Positions 1 through 7,382 of a stretch of DNA of 19,928 bases are shown here, in pieces. The translations under genes were made by a program, and so were the position numbers. The stretch is from Methanocalculus sp. (GTDB taxonomy: Archaea > Halobacteriota > Methanomicrobia > Methanomicrobiales > Methanocorpusculaceae): the NCBI RefSeq assembly GCF_029762515.1, contig NZ_JARVGN010000003.1, positions 1 through 19,928 of the forward strand. The letters are read 5' to 3'. The notes under the pieces are model-generated. The model ran no database searches and was not told the origin of the DNA. It was given only the letters and a program-made list of their open reading frames with translations. Each line of letters starts with the position of its first letter. The stretch's first letter is position 1.

Positions 1-1
1 C

Positions 2-166
2 GCCCGGACGGTCACCACCTTCATCGTGGCCCACCGGCTCTCGACGATCCGGCGGGCCGACATCATCTATGTCATGAACAAAGGGAAGATTGTCGAGAGC
101 GGCACCCACGCTGACTTGATGGATAAGCATGGGAAGTATTATGAACTGTATCAATCGGGTGGATAG
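2..166 (+). CDS. ABC exporter (MsbA/PglK-like), C-terminal end of the ATPase domain (partial)
   Basis: Only the last 54 codons are present and the gene runs off the left edge. The translation begins in the H-loop region (IVAHRLSTIRRAD), with the invariant His that contacts the ATP gamma-phosphate. It continues into the beta strand and KGKIVESGTHADLM segment typical of exporter-type ABC ATPases fused to a membrane domain, and ends YYELYQSGG with TAG at 164-166. Such half-transporters move lipids, lipid-linked oligosaccharides or drugs. Beside a glycan island a PglK-like flippase role is attractive, but this is inference because the membrane domain is outside the window. The fragment is GC-rich, unlike the island that follows. 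The frame stays open for 62 codons after the amber stop (see findings). Confidence 0.9.
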   Translation, partial: ARTVTTFIVAHRLSTIRRADIIYVMNKGKIVESGTHADLMDKHGKYYELYQSGG

Positions 167-529
167 TTAGAGGCAAGGTTTCATTCGTTTGATGAAAGCA
201 AACAGCCCCTTCCAGACTCGCTAGAAGATAAAATCAATCTTCTGAAGACGAAGATCTCCAAAAACAACTCAAATGACTTTCTTTTACGGTGCGAGTCAAC
301 ATGGAGGATAATTCCTCAGAACTTCCTCATTTCTTTAAAGAAAACGAGTATTTAACGAACTTGGAATCTGAAACAATTACTGACGCGATTTTCACTTTTT
401 ATTTCACTATAATTTAATCGAATCGATTTCTTCAAATGAAAAATGATTCGTTTTCCATAGAATCTGCCACGATTTCTATGTAGTATGGATTCTATATACA
501 CAAAAATAATTATCAGCAAAGCAAATTGT
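167..529. other. Intergenic region upstream of pseB
   Basis: This 363-base gap holds no gene with a credible start. The ABC exporter frame remains open from 167 to 352 without any ATG, GTG or TTG. The second half becomes AT-rich and contains an odd palindrome (AATCGAATCGATT, 416-428), an inverted repeat at 456-480 and a TATA-like box at 493-498. It therefore probably carries the pseB promoter. Confidence 0.6.
456..498 (+). promoter_or_regulatory. Candidate pseB promoter with inverted and direct repeats
   Basis: CATAGAA (456-462) is the inverse complement of TTCTATG (474-480). GATTTCTATG (471-480) is nearly repeated by GATTCTATA (488-496), which runs into the TATA-like box TATATA (493-498). 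The box is about 35 bases before the ATG cluster at 530-538, which would give a very short leader. An operator just upstream of the TATA box is a reasonable reading, but no cognate regulator is identified. Confidence 0.35.
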
Positions 530-1504
530 ATGATGATGTCTTTTCTTGACGACAAAAATATCCTGATTACCGGCGGAACGGGATCCTTCGGGAAAATGTT
601 CACCAAAATAGTCCTCGAGGAATACAATCCAAAAAGTATCCGCATATTCTCTCGTGGAGAATTTTTACAGTGGGGGATGCAGAAGGAATTTCAGGATGAA
701 AGACTTCGCTTTTTTATTGGAGATGTGAGGGACAGATCACGGCTAAGTCGAGCAATGAATGATGTTGATATCGTTATCCATGCTGCGGCACTGAAACAAG
801 TACCTGCCTGCGAATACAACCCAATCGAAGCGGTGAGGACAAATATTGATGGTGCAAGCAATATCGTCAACGCTGCGATCGATAACGAAGTAAAAAAGGT
901 CGTTGCCCTGAGCACTGATAAGGCAGTGCACCCAGTGAATTTATACGGTGCGACAAAGATGACTGCTGAAAAGCTTATCGTGCAGGGAAATGCCTACTCC
1001 GGCGATCGCGAAACGCGCTTCGCGTGTGTACGATACGGAAATGTTATCGGCAGTAGAGGAAGTGTAATTCCACTGTTCAAAGAACAGAGGAAAACCGGTA
1101 CCATTACCATTACCGACGAACGCATGACAAGATTCTGGATCACCCTAGAACAGGGAGTTCACCTTGTTACCAAATGTATTGAAGAAATGCACGGTGGGGA
1201 GATATTTATTCCCAAAATCCCCAGCATGAAAATCACTGATCTTGCCGAAGCGATTGCACCGGAATGCAAAATCAATTATATTGGCATTCGTCCAGGTGAA
1301 AAACTCCATGAAATCCTCATCACTGAAGATGAGGCACGCCACACTCTTGAAATGGATGATTACTATGTAATCGAACCGGAAATCAAATTTTGGAAAAATA
1401 ATCAACCACGAATTGGGAAACAGATGCCAGAAGGATTCCGATATGCAAGCAATACCAACGAAATATGGCTCGATATTGAGAATTTAATAAGTATTGTGAA
1501 TTAA
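530..1504 (+). CDS. pseB: UDP-N-acetylglucosamine 4,6-dehydratase (inverting), PseB
   Basis: This is the first step of pseudaminic acid synthesis: NADP-dependent C6 dehydration with C5 epimerisation of UDP-GlcNAc, giving a 4-keto-L-arabino sugar. Numbered from the ATG at 530 (324 aa), the Rossmann nucleotide loop GGTGSFG is at residues 15-21. The catalytic STDKA is at 128-132, with Tyr139 and Lys143 of the SDR YxxxK pair; D130, K131 and Y139 match the D/K/Y set known in Helicobacter PseB. The family signature SMKITDLAEAI is also present. The frame is open from an ATG at 485, but homologues begin just before the LDDKNILITGG segment, so one of the three consecutive ATGs at 530-538 is the likelier start. 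No clear ribosome binding site is seen. pseC follows after 21 bases, so the two are probably co-transcribed. Confidence 0.93.
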   Translation: MMMSFLDDKNILITGGTGSFGKMFTKIVLEEYNPKSIRIFSRGEFLQWGMQKEFQDERLRFFIGDVRDRSRLSRAMNDVDIVIHAAALKQVPACEYNPIEAVRTNIDGASNIVNAAIDNEVKKVVALSTDKAVHPVNLYGATKMTAEKLIVQGNAYSGDRETRFACVRYGNVIGSRGSVIPLFKEQRKTGTITITDERMTRFWITLEQGVHLVTKCIEEMHGGEIFIPKIPSMKITDLAEAIAPECKINYIGIRPGEKLHEILITEDEARHTLEMDDYYVIEPEIKFWKNNQPRIGKQMPEGFRYASNTNEIWLDIENLISIVN

Positions 1505-1525
1505 AAATCATTTCAGGTTTCAGAA

Positions 1526-2671
1526 ATGGATCCGATACCATATGGGCGGCAATGGCTCGATGAGGATGATATACAGGCAGTTGTCAATGTGCTTAAAAGT
1601 GACTGGATCACACAGGGGCCAAAAATTGAAGAGTTCGAGCGAGCCGTTGCCGATTATATCGGTGTCAAACATGCCGTTGCATTCAATTCCGGCACTTCCG
1701 CTTTACATGCAGCGATGTACGTTGCAGGCGTCCGTCATGGTGACGAGGTGATAACATCACCAATAACGTTCGTTGCAACCCCAAATTCGGCAGTATATTG
1801 CGGCGGAAAACCTGTTTTTACAGACATTGATCCAGATACAATTTGTATGAGCATTGACCAGATCGAGGATGCAATCACAAAGACAACAAAAGTGATTGCA
1901 GCTGTCGATATGGCGGGTTACCCCGTGGATATGCGAAAAATTAATGAGATTACCGAAAAGCATGATTTAATTATTATTGAAGATGCTGCCCACGCACTCG
2001 GATCAGAACGATATGGAACCAAAGTCGGAGTGGAAGCAGATATGACAATGTTCTCCTTCCATCCGGTAAAACACATCACCACCGGCGAAGGAGGTATGAT
2101 CGTCACTGATAACGAGACCTTTGCCGAAAAGTTACGGCTATTCAGAAGTCACGGTATCACCAAGGATCCTCATGTTCTCACGAGAATTGACGGTCCATGG
2201 TATTACGAAATGCATGTGCTTGGATTCAACTATCGGATCACAGATCTCCAGTGTGCACTGGGTCTCTCCCAGTTTAAAAAACTGGAGAAATTCCTGTCTC
2301 GAAGGTGTGAGATCGCAGGTGCATATGATAAAGCGTTTCAGGATATTCCGAATATCTTAATCCCGCCCCGTCCACCATGGTCAAATTCCCGCCACGCATT
2401 CCATCTCTATCCAGTACGGTGTACCGGGTGCGACAGGAAAGAGTTGATGCTCAATTTAAGAGAGAGAGGGATCCTCACTCAGGTGCACTACATACCTGTT
2501 CATCTTCAACCGTTCTATATGACGAATTTCGGATACGGTCGCGGAGATTATCCTCACGCAGAAAAATTCTATGAACAAGAGCTCTCTCTTCCGATGTTTC
2601 CGAGAATGACTGACGAAGACGTTAATCGAGTCATTGATGCGGTATGCGATGCATGCAAAGGAGTGAGTTGA
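1526..2671 (+). CDS. pseC: UDP-4-keto-6-deoxy-sugar aminotransferase, PseC
   Basis: This PLP-dependent sugar aminotransferase (DegT/DnrJ/EryC1/StrS family) is predicted to add the 4-amino group to the PseB product, giving UDP-4-amino-4,6-dideoxy-N-acetyl-L-altrosamine. The protein is 381 aa, normal for the family. FNSGTSALHAA (53-63) forms the cofactor phosphate-binding loop. EDAAHALGS (152-160) supplies the Asp that contacts the pyridine nitrogen. FHPVKHITTGEGG (178-190) carries the Schiff-base lysine at K182, close to the K183 position of Helicobacter PseC. The C-terminal LTQVHYIPVHLQPFY segment is typical of this branch. The start ATG is preceded by an AGGT about 8 bases upstream. The next gene begins one base after the stop, so pseC and pseI are tightly linked. 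Confidence 0.93.
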   Translation: MDPIPYGRQWLDEDDIQAVVNVLKSDWITQGPKIEEFERAVADYIGVKHAVAFNSGTSALHAAMYVAGVRHGDEVITSPITFVATPNSAVYCGGKPVFTDIDPDTICMSIDQIEDAITKTTKVIAAVDMAGYPVDMRKINEITEKHDLIIIEDAAHALGSERYGTKVGVEADMTMFSFHPVKHITTGEGGMIVTDNETFAEKLRLFRSHGITKDPHVLTRIDGPWYYEMHVLGFNYRITDLQCALGLSQFKKLEKFLSRRCEIAGAYDKAFQDIPNILIPPRPPWSNSRHAFHLYPVRCTGCDRKELMLNLRERGILTQVHYIPVHLQPFYMTNFGYGRGDYPHAEKFYEQELSLPMFPRMTDEDVNRVIDAVCDACKGVS

Positions 2672-2672
2672 G

Positions 2673-3725
2673 ATGGAAATTCAAATTAGGGAACGTAAAA
2701 TCGGAACAGGACACCCGACATTTATCATCGCCGAGATGTCGGCTAACCACCTCGGCAATTTTGATACTGCAGTAGAGATCATCAGGTCAGCAAAGCAATC
2801 CGGGGCGGATGCCATCAAATTGCAAACATATACGCCGGAAACGATGACGATAGACTGTGATAGTGAGCTGTTCACTATATCTGAGGGAACGATCTGGGAT
2901 GGAAGAACATTCTACGATCTCTATACAGAAGCCCAAACTCCCTGGGAATGGCATGCCGATCTCAAAAAAATTGCCGAAGATGAGGGGTTAATATTCTTCT
3001 CAACAGCCTTCGATCCATCCGCCGTTGACTTTCTTGAAGAACTGGATATACCAGCATATAAGATCGCTTCTTTCGAGATCACCGACATTCCACTCATCGA
3101 ATATGTGGCATCGAAAGGCAAACCAATACTCATATCAACGGGGATAGCAACCCTCTGTGATATCGAGGAGGCAGTGCTGGCATGCCGCAGGATGGGGAAT
3201 GATCAAATTATTCTGCTCAAATGCACCAGCGCCTATCCCGCGCCAATTGAAGAAGCAAATCTTCGCACCATCCCCCACATGGCTGAGGCATTCAATACCA
3301 TCTCCGGACTCTCAGACCACACAACCGGTATCGCCGTCCCTGCTGCCGCGGTAGCAATTGGAGCAAGCGTCATTGAAAAACATTTTACGCTTGATCGCTC
3401 CGCAGGTGGTCCAGACGCCCCATTTTCCCTTGAGCCGGATGAATTTTCCCAGATGACTTGTGCCATTCGCAATGGGGAGCGCGCCCTCGGTACCATTCGA
3501 TATGATCTTACCGATAAAATGCAACAAAATCGGGTTTTTGCTCGTTCGCTTTTTGTGGTAGAGGACATCCAAAAAGGCGAAACGTTTACAAAAGAAAATG
3601 TTCGATCAATCAGGCCCGGTAATGGTATGCATCCGAAAAATCTAATATATATATTAGACAAAAAGGCAAAAATTCCATTGAAAAAGGGCACCCCCCTTGA
3701 TTGGCGTATGATAGAAAATCGATAG
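2673..3725 (+). CDS. pseI: Pseudaminic acid synthase, PseI (NeuB family)
   Basis: This enzyme condenses phosphoenolpyruvate with 2,4-diacetamido-2,4,6-trideoxy-L-altrose to give pseudaminic acid. The 350-aa protein has the two usual NeuB-family domains. The first is a TIM barrel (about 1-280), including IAEMSANHLGN (19-29) and KLQTYTPETM (49-58), with probable metal ligands H216 (SDHT) and H237 (EKHFTLDR). The second is an antifreeze-like SAF domain (about 285-350), beginning RSLFVVEDIQKGE. The stretch GGPDAPFSLEPDEF (245-258) favours PseI over sialic acid or legionaminic acid synthases. A strong ribosome binding site, GGAGTGA, lies inside the end of pseC. A perfect 18-base palindrome lies in the coding sequence at 3641-3658. 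Confidence 0.93.
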   Translation: MEIQIRERKIGTGHPTFIIAEMSANHLGNFDTAVEIIRSAKQSGADAIKLQTYTPETMTIDCDSELFTISEGTIWDGRTFYDLYTEAQTPWEWHADLKKIAEDEGLIFFSTAFDPSAVDFLEELDIPAYKIASFEITDIPLIEYVASKGKPILISTGIATLCDIEEAVLACRRMGNDQIILLKCTSAYPAPIEEANLRTIPHMAEAFNTISGLSDHTTGIAVPAAAVAIGASVIEKHFTLDRSAGGPDAPFSLEPDEFSQMTCAIRNGERALGTIRYDLTDKMQQNRVFARSLFVVEDIQKGETFTKENVRSIRPGNGMHPKNLIYILDKKAKIPLKKGTPLDWRMIENR

Positions 3726-3810
3726 TTAATCACTAACCCGATTCTATCAGTTAATTTGGAACAAAAATTTATGTAGCACAAATCTGTAACGTGTTAAATA
3801 TTGATGAAAC

Positions 3811-4314
3811 ATGAATAATGTACCAAAATACTCCATTCATCTTCGAAAAGCAACCAAAAATGATTGCGAATTGGTACACAGATGGATCAATGAAGAAGAA
3901 ACTCGTGAAAATTCGTTTTCTAAAGAATTTATTGATATTGAAGAACATACCAGGTGGTTTTTTAGCAAATTAATTGATCCCAATCACATCTATTACCTAG
4001 CAATTAATGAGAATAATGTCCCCGTCGGCCAGATTCGGTTTTCAATTCAGGATGATGAGGCAGTTGTATCGGTGCTTGTTGATGAAAATTTCAGAAAGAA
4101 AGGGTTGGGTGAACAGATAATATCCCTTGGTTCACATCGTTTCTTTGAAGAGACATCAATCGGAACGATTCACGCATATGTTAAAGAAAAAAATTCAGCT
4201 TCAATTAAAGCATTCGTCAATGCAGGATATATACCCAAAGGGACTGTATCTATGCATAATCAGTGCGTTAATCACTTCATTCTTGAAAGGCAAGCAGCAC
4301 AGTTGCTAAATTAA
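3811..4314 (+). CDS. pseH: PseH-like GNAT N-acetyltransferase
   Basis: This 167-aa protein is a single GNAT domain. The acetyl-CoA pyrophosphate loop is RKKGLG (95-100), followed by the usual helix, and the NSASIKAFVNAGY segment (128-140) is typical of RimJ/PseH-type enzymes. The N-terminal part (IHLRKATKNDCELVHRWINEEETRENSF) resembles PseH. The inferred reaction is acetyl-CoA-dependent acetylation of the 4-amino group of the PseC product. It starts 85 bases after pseI, with a TATA-like AATTTATG near 3764-3771, so it may have its own promoter as well as read-through. Its last 9 bases overlap the end of the opposite-strand TIM-barrel gene. The PseH assignment rests mainly on context, since GNAT enzymes diverge widely. 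Confidence 0.78.
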   Translation: MNNVPKYSIHLRKATKNDCELVHRWINEEETRENSFSKEFIDIEEHTRWFFSKLIDPNHIYYLAINENNVPVGQIRFSIQDDEAVVSVLVDENFRKKGLGEQIISLGSHRFFEETSIGTIHAYVKEKNSASIKAFVNAGYIPKGTVSMHNQCVNHFILERQAAQLLN

Positions 4315-5064
4315 ATCTTCAATATAGCGTATGTTCTTTATATCATCGGAGAGGGAAGACCCTTTTCGGGGGGTTTCAAACGTAATATATCTCTTTTCGA
4401 AGGGGACACTCTCAACAATGCTACGCAATAAAAATCGAACATCATAATCCCCCTCGCCAAAACCCAGATGTTCATCGGTCTCATGAGAAATTCGGCCATC
4501 AGCCAGATGAAACATATCCGGATTCATTCCGAAAAATCTCAGAATATTCGCTCTGTAATCAATTTTCTCACTGATTGCAGCTTTAATTGCGTGATTTAAA
4601 TCAAAACAGAACCCAAATTTTTCCCCCTTCAATTCATTAATTTGTTCGGGAGAATATCCAATCATCTGCTCTCCATTAATACCTACTTTAGGCATATTCT
4701 CAATTACTACACGAGGATCATCAATGTATGACAAAAAGTGTATTGCATCCTCTATATGCCCGAAACCCGGATGGAGAATGACATATTGCGCACCCAGCTG
4801 ATCTGCCCAGTCTAGAGAGCGTGAAATACACGCGATATTATATTCTCTGAGTTCAGGATTCGCAATGTTGACGCTGTACCTCTCAGTGGTTGCATGAATT
4901 ATAAATGGTACATCTTTTTCAAGGAATGGCTCAATAGAAGTCCCAGGAATTGGATTCAGTTCAATATAAGAAAAGAGCCCCGAAATGACTAATTTTTCCG
5001 CCTCTTCAATTAAATTGGAGTTCGAGGACCAGAGTTTCAGGCCGGGAAAAAATTCATGTTGCAT
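4306..5064 (-). CDS. Xylose isomerase-like / endonuclease IV-fold TIM-barrel protein
   Basis: Numbered from the ATG at 5064 (252 aa), the protein starts GLKLWSSN, the first barrel strand of the AP-endonuclease-2 family. The residues that align with the nine zinc ligands of E. coli endonuclease IV can be picked out in order: H57, H98 (LHPGFG), E122 (IENMP), D155 and H158 (FDLNH), H186 (FHLADG), D197 and H199 (DEHLGFGEGD), and E230. The same fold also serves sugar epimerases and isomerases, so either a sugar-modifying or a DNA-repair role is possible. It lies inside the nonulosonate cluster on the opposite strand, convergent with pseH and divergent from the cytidylyltransferase. A longer frame with a TTG start at 5094 exists, but the ATG fits the fold better. 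Its function is not established. Confidence 0.75.
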   Translation of the reverse strand: MQHEFFPGLKLWSSNSNLIEEAEKLVISGLFSYIELNPIPGTSIEPFLEKDVPFIIHATTERYSVNIANPELREYNIACISRSLDWADQLGAQYVILHPGFGHIEDAIHFLSYIDDPRVVIENMPKVGINGEQMIGYSPEQINELKGEKFGFCFDLNHAIKAAISEKIDYRANILRFFGMNPDMFHLADGRISHETDEHLGFGEGDYDVRFLLRSIVESVPFEKRYITFETPRKGSSLSDDIKNIRYIEDLI

Positions 5065-5133
5065 TTGACACGCCAAAATAAATTCTGGTTCCAAGGCATA
5101 AATGTTCTATCATAGCCGTACCAATACATCATC

Positions 5134-5853
5134 ATGATAGCGGTGATCATCCAGGCACGCATGAACTCTTCACGCATGCCAGGAAAGACCATGCAGGAAA
5201 TTGCGGGAAAACCACTTCTCTATTATTGCGTTCATCGGTGCCAGCAGGCGAAATCCGTGGATGCGGTAATTGTCGCCACAACGACCTCATTAAAAGACGA
5301 CATAATTGCTGATTGGTGCCACAAAAATGAAATCAATTGCTATAGGGGAAATGAGGATGATGTTCTCGATAGGTATTACCAAACTGCCAAAAAAATTGGT
5401 GTGGATATTATTGTCAGAGTAACTTCTGACTGTCCATTTGCTGATCCGATTGTGATCGATACACTGGTTAGAGATCTCAAGGACTCGGGCGCTGATTATG
5501 TCTCAAATCGCATTCGCAAGAGGACATATCCCCACGGAATTGATGCAGAAGTTCTCCAATTTTCGGCCCTTGAAGCGGCATGGAAGAATGCGACCGAAAA
5601 GGGAGAGCGGGAGCATGTAACACCATACGTGATGAAACATCCCAACATCTTTTCCGTGCGAGAGCGCTCGCTAGAAGAGGATCTCTCAAACTACCGGCTC
5701 ACTGTAGATTATCCAGAAGATTTTGAGTTGACGAGGGTTTTAATCGAAGAATATCGAGCTGACGACCTACCATGGCGCGATATTATCGAAATTGTGCGTG
5801 AAAATCCTCACATTGCGGAAATAAATAGAATAAGAAAGGATATTGTGATTTAA
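5134..5853 (+). CDS. pseF: SpsF/PseF-like cytidylyltransferase (CMP-nonulosonate synthetase)
   Basis: This 239-aa protein belongs to the SpsF (COG1861) branch of the CMP-KDO synthetase-like nucleotidyltransferases. The CTP-binding signature is QARMNSSRMPGK (7-18). RGNEDDVLDRYYQ (71-83) and RVTSDCPFADP (95-105) form the sugar and metal-binding region; Asp99 or Asp104 is a likely metal ligand. Beside pseB, pseC, pseI and pseH, the expected reaction is CTP plus pseudaminic acid to CMP-pseudaminic acid. The start ATG has no clear ribosome binding site, and a TATA-like CATAAATG (5096-5103) lies about 35 bases upstream, so a short-leader transcript is plausible. The gene is tail-to-tail with the sialyltransferase-like gene that follows. 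Confidence 0.85.
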   Translation: MIAVIIQARMNSSRMPGKTMQEIAGKPLLYYCVHRCQQAKSVDAVIVATTTSLKDDIIADWCHKNEINCYRGNEDDVLDRYYQTAKKIGVDIIVRVTSDCPFADPIVIDTLVRDLKDSGADYVSNRIRKRTYPHGIDAEVLQFSALEAAWKNATEKGEREHVTPYVMKHPNIFSVRERSLEEDLSNYRLTVDYPEDFELTRVLIEEYRADDLPWRDIIEIVRENPHIAEINRIRKDIVI

Positions 5854-5856
5854 ATA

Positions 5857-5874
5857 ATCAAATATATTTTTGAT
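5857..5874. terminator. Weak hairpin between convergent genes
   Basis: ATCAAA (5857-5862) pairs with TTTGAT (5869-5874) across a six-base TATATT loop, directly after the cytidylyltransferase stop. The 80-base gap is AT-rich, as expected for a bidirectional archaeal terminator, but the stem is short. Confidence 0.3.
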
Positions 5875-5933
5875 ATATGTTCGACCTGGCAATGTTTATA
5901 AGACCATTAGTTGATAATAAAGAAAGTTATTAT

Positions 5934-7040
5934 TCATTTTTCAATGAGCTTTAAAATATTTTCATAAGAATCAGGAACTATTATTCCTAATTTTTGAAAT
6001 ACGGGGTGAAAGAATAAATTTTCAAAATCATTGTTGTTACACAGGATTTTACTCATTGAAATCGTAAATGTACTCTCACCATAAATCATCCTTGATGTGT
6101 AGAGTGCTGTAGATTCATCACCAATGACATATTTTGGAGGATGATTCTTTGTTGCCAAAAAAACTAATTCGCAGGGAAGTGATTGTGGAATTATTGTAAC
6201 GCTCTCATTTGGATTCAGTTTGATAAAGCCCGTATTTTTTTCCCTTGGATGATATTTTATTGCACTATTTATGTTGTATCGACCTAAAGTTTTAATGATA
6301 GAAATTAAAATATTTTGAATATTTTTCAATTTTGATGGATCGATATTTTCAGAGTTTGGTAAAATAATCATACATCCTAAATTTTTTTCAAAAATCTCTG
6401 GGAAAATTTCATTAATCAAGGAATTTAAGAGTTCTTTATCAAAATTTGTGATAATGTCTTTCTCTAATCGCATAATGTTATTTTTTTCCAATTCAGGCCG
6501 AATTAATTCTGGATAAAATACTAAACACATGTCAATATATTTATAGCAGCCAAGTATTCTCGGTGTTTCATACCAGAAACCATAATTAATCTTTTCCTTA
6601 ATTTTAACTAGATTTTTTTTGGGTGGGAAAACATGATTATTATACGCGGCTATACCATCTTCAATATATACATTTTTTCCTCCTTTCTTTTTGTTTATAT
6701 AGGCTATAAATTCACTTTCGATATGAATATCATTGAAAATAAATAATGTAAAAGATTCAGATAGTTCTTTAATAATCATTTTACCCAATAAATCAAGATT
6801 ATTTTTTATTCTATCATCAGCATTTTGAGATGAATTATAATTGCCTTCAATGATTAATATTTTTTTGAATGGATTATTTGGCCATTTCAATAGTGCCTGA
6901 TGAAATTGTTTAGCATCAGAAAAATTTGAATTAATTACCATATATTTGTCGTCGTCACTATCATATCTCAATGCATGGCCACAAGAAAGAATAACATGAT
7001 ATGGCGTATATGCAATATACACGCTTTTCACGATGAACAA
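5934..7040 (-). CDS. Sialyltransferase-like (GT-B) candidate nonulosonate transferase
   Basis: The frame encodes up to 368 aa. In order, it shows the three short motifs shared by several bacterial sialyltransferase families (such as GT38, GT42, GT52 and GT80): E-D-G at 127-129 (YIEDGIAAY), H-P at 264-265 (KYHPRE) and S-T at 310-311 (GDESTALYTSR). In those families the acidic residue is the general base, and the HP and S/T residues bind the CMP part of the donor. The N-terminal IAYTPYHVILS strand also resembles the GT52/polysialyltransferase style. The neighbouring gene makes a CMP-sugar, so a CMP-pseudaminic acid donor is the natural inference. The longest frame starts at TTG (7040); GTG codons at 7031 and 7022 are alternatives and GTG 7031 gives a natural N-terminus. 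The gene is very AT-rich. Confidence 0.68.
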   Translation of the reverse strand: MFIVKSVYIAYTPYHVILSCGHALRYDSDDDKYMVINSNFSDAKQFHQALLKWPNNPFKKILIIEGNYNSSQNADDRIKNNLDLLGKMIIKELSESFTLFIFNDIHIESEFIAYINKKKGGKNVYIEDGIAAYNNHVFPPKKNLVKIKEKINYGFWYETPRILGCYKYIDMCLVFYPELIRPELEKNNIMRLEKDIITNFDKELLNSLINEIFPEIFEKNLGCMIILPNSENIDPSKLKNIQNILISIIKTLGRYNINSAIKYHPREKNTGFIKLNPNESVTIIPQSLPCELVFLATKNHPPKYVIGDESTALYTSRMIYGESTFTISMSKILCNNNDFENLFFHPVFQKLGIIVPDSYENILKLIEK

Positions 7041-7382
7041 CCAATTAATTCTTGTCTGTAATGTAATAAATAATAATTGATTAGTATTATCCCTGAATTT
7101 TATGAATTTATTCTAGATTATTTTATCTATTCAAATACGGAATGATGAAAGACCAATACTTATCAGATATCTCAGTAATTTTTCAAATTTATCTAATAAT
7201 TTGAAGTTAATTCATAGAATTATCCCTTATATATTCATATATTTTTCATGTCCATCAGATATTTTATTTGTAAATTTTTTGCTAATCAAGAATTTAATGA
7301 TTTAATTTCTGAAAATATAAATTAAGCATATATTTCATTTTATGATAAGGGTAAAGGCTCCTCATAGATTGAAGGGTTTCAA
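7041..7382. other. AT-rich intergenic region with no recognised gene
   Basis: This gap separates two - strand genes. It is strongly AT-rich and contains several TATA-like runs, for example around 7224-7240, that could drive the sialyltransferase-like gene separately. A + strand frame of about 60 codons lies within it, but it has no convincing start or ribosome binding site, so it is not called. Confidence 0.5.

Noticed and set aside
485..529. N-terminal extension of pseB to the ATG at 485
   Set aside because: PseB proteins start just before the LDDKNILITGG segment. The extra 15 residues overlap the TATA-like box at 493-498.
3233..3781. A 182-codon - strand frame opposite pseI
   Set aside because: It is the complement of a well-supported pseI gene, and its peptide shows no recognisable domain.
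7122..7310. Open + strand frame of about 60 codons in the intergenic gap
   Set aside because: It has no credible start codon or ribosome binding site and is composed of AT-rich low-complexity sequence.
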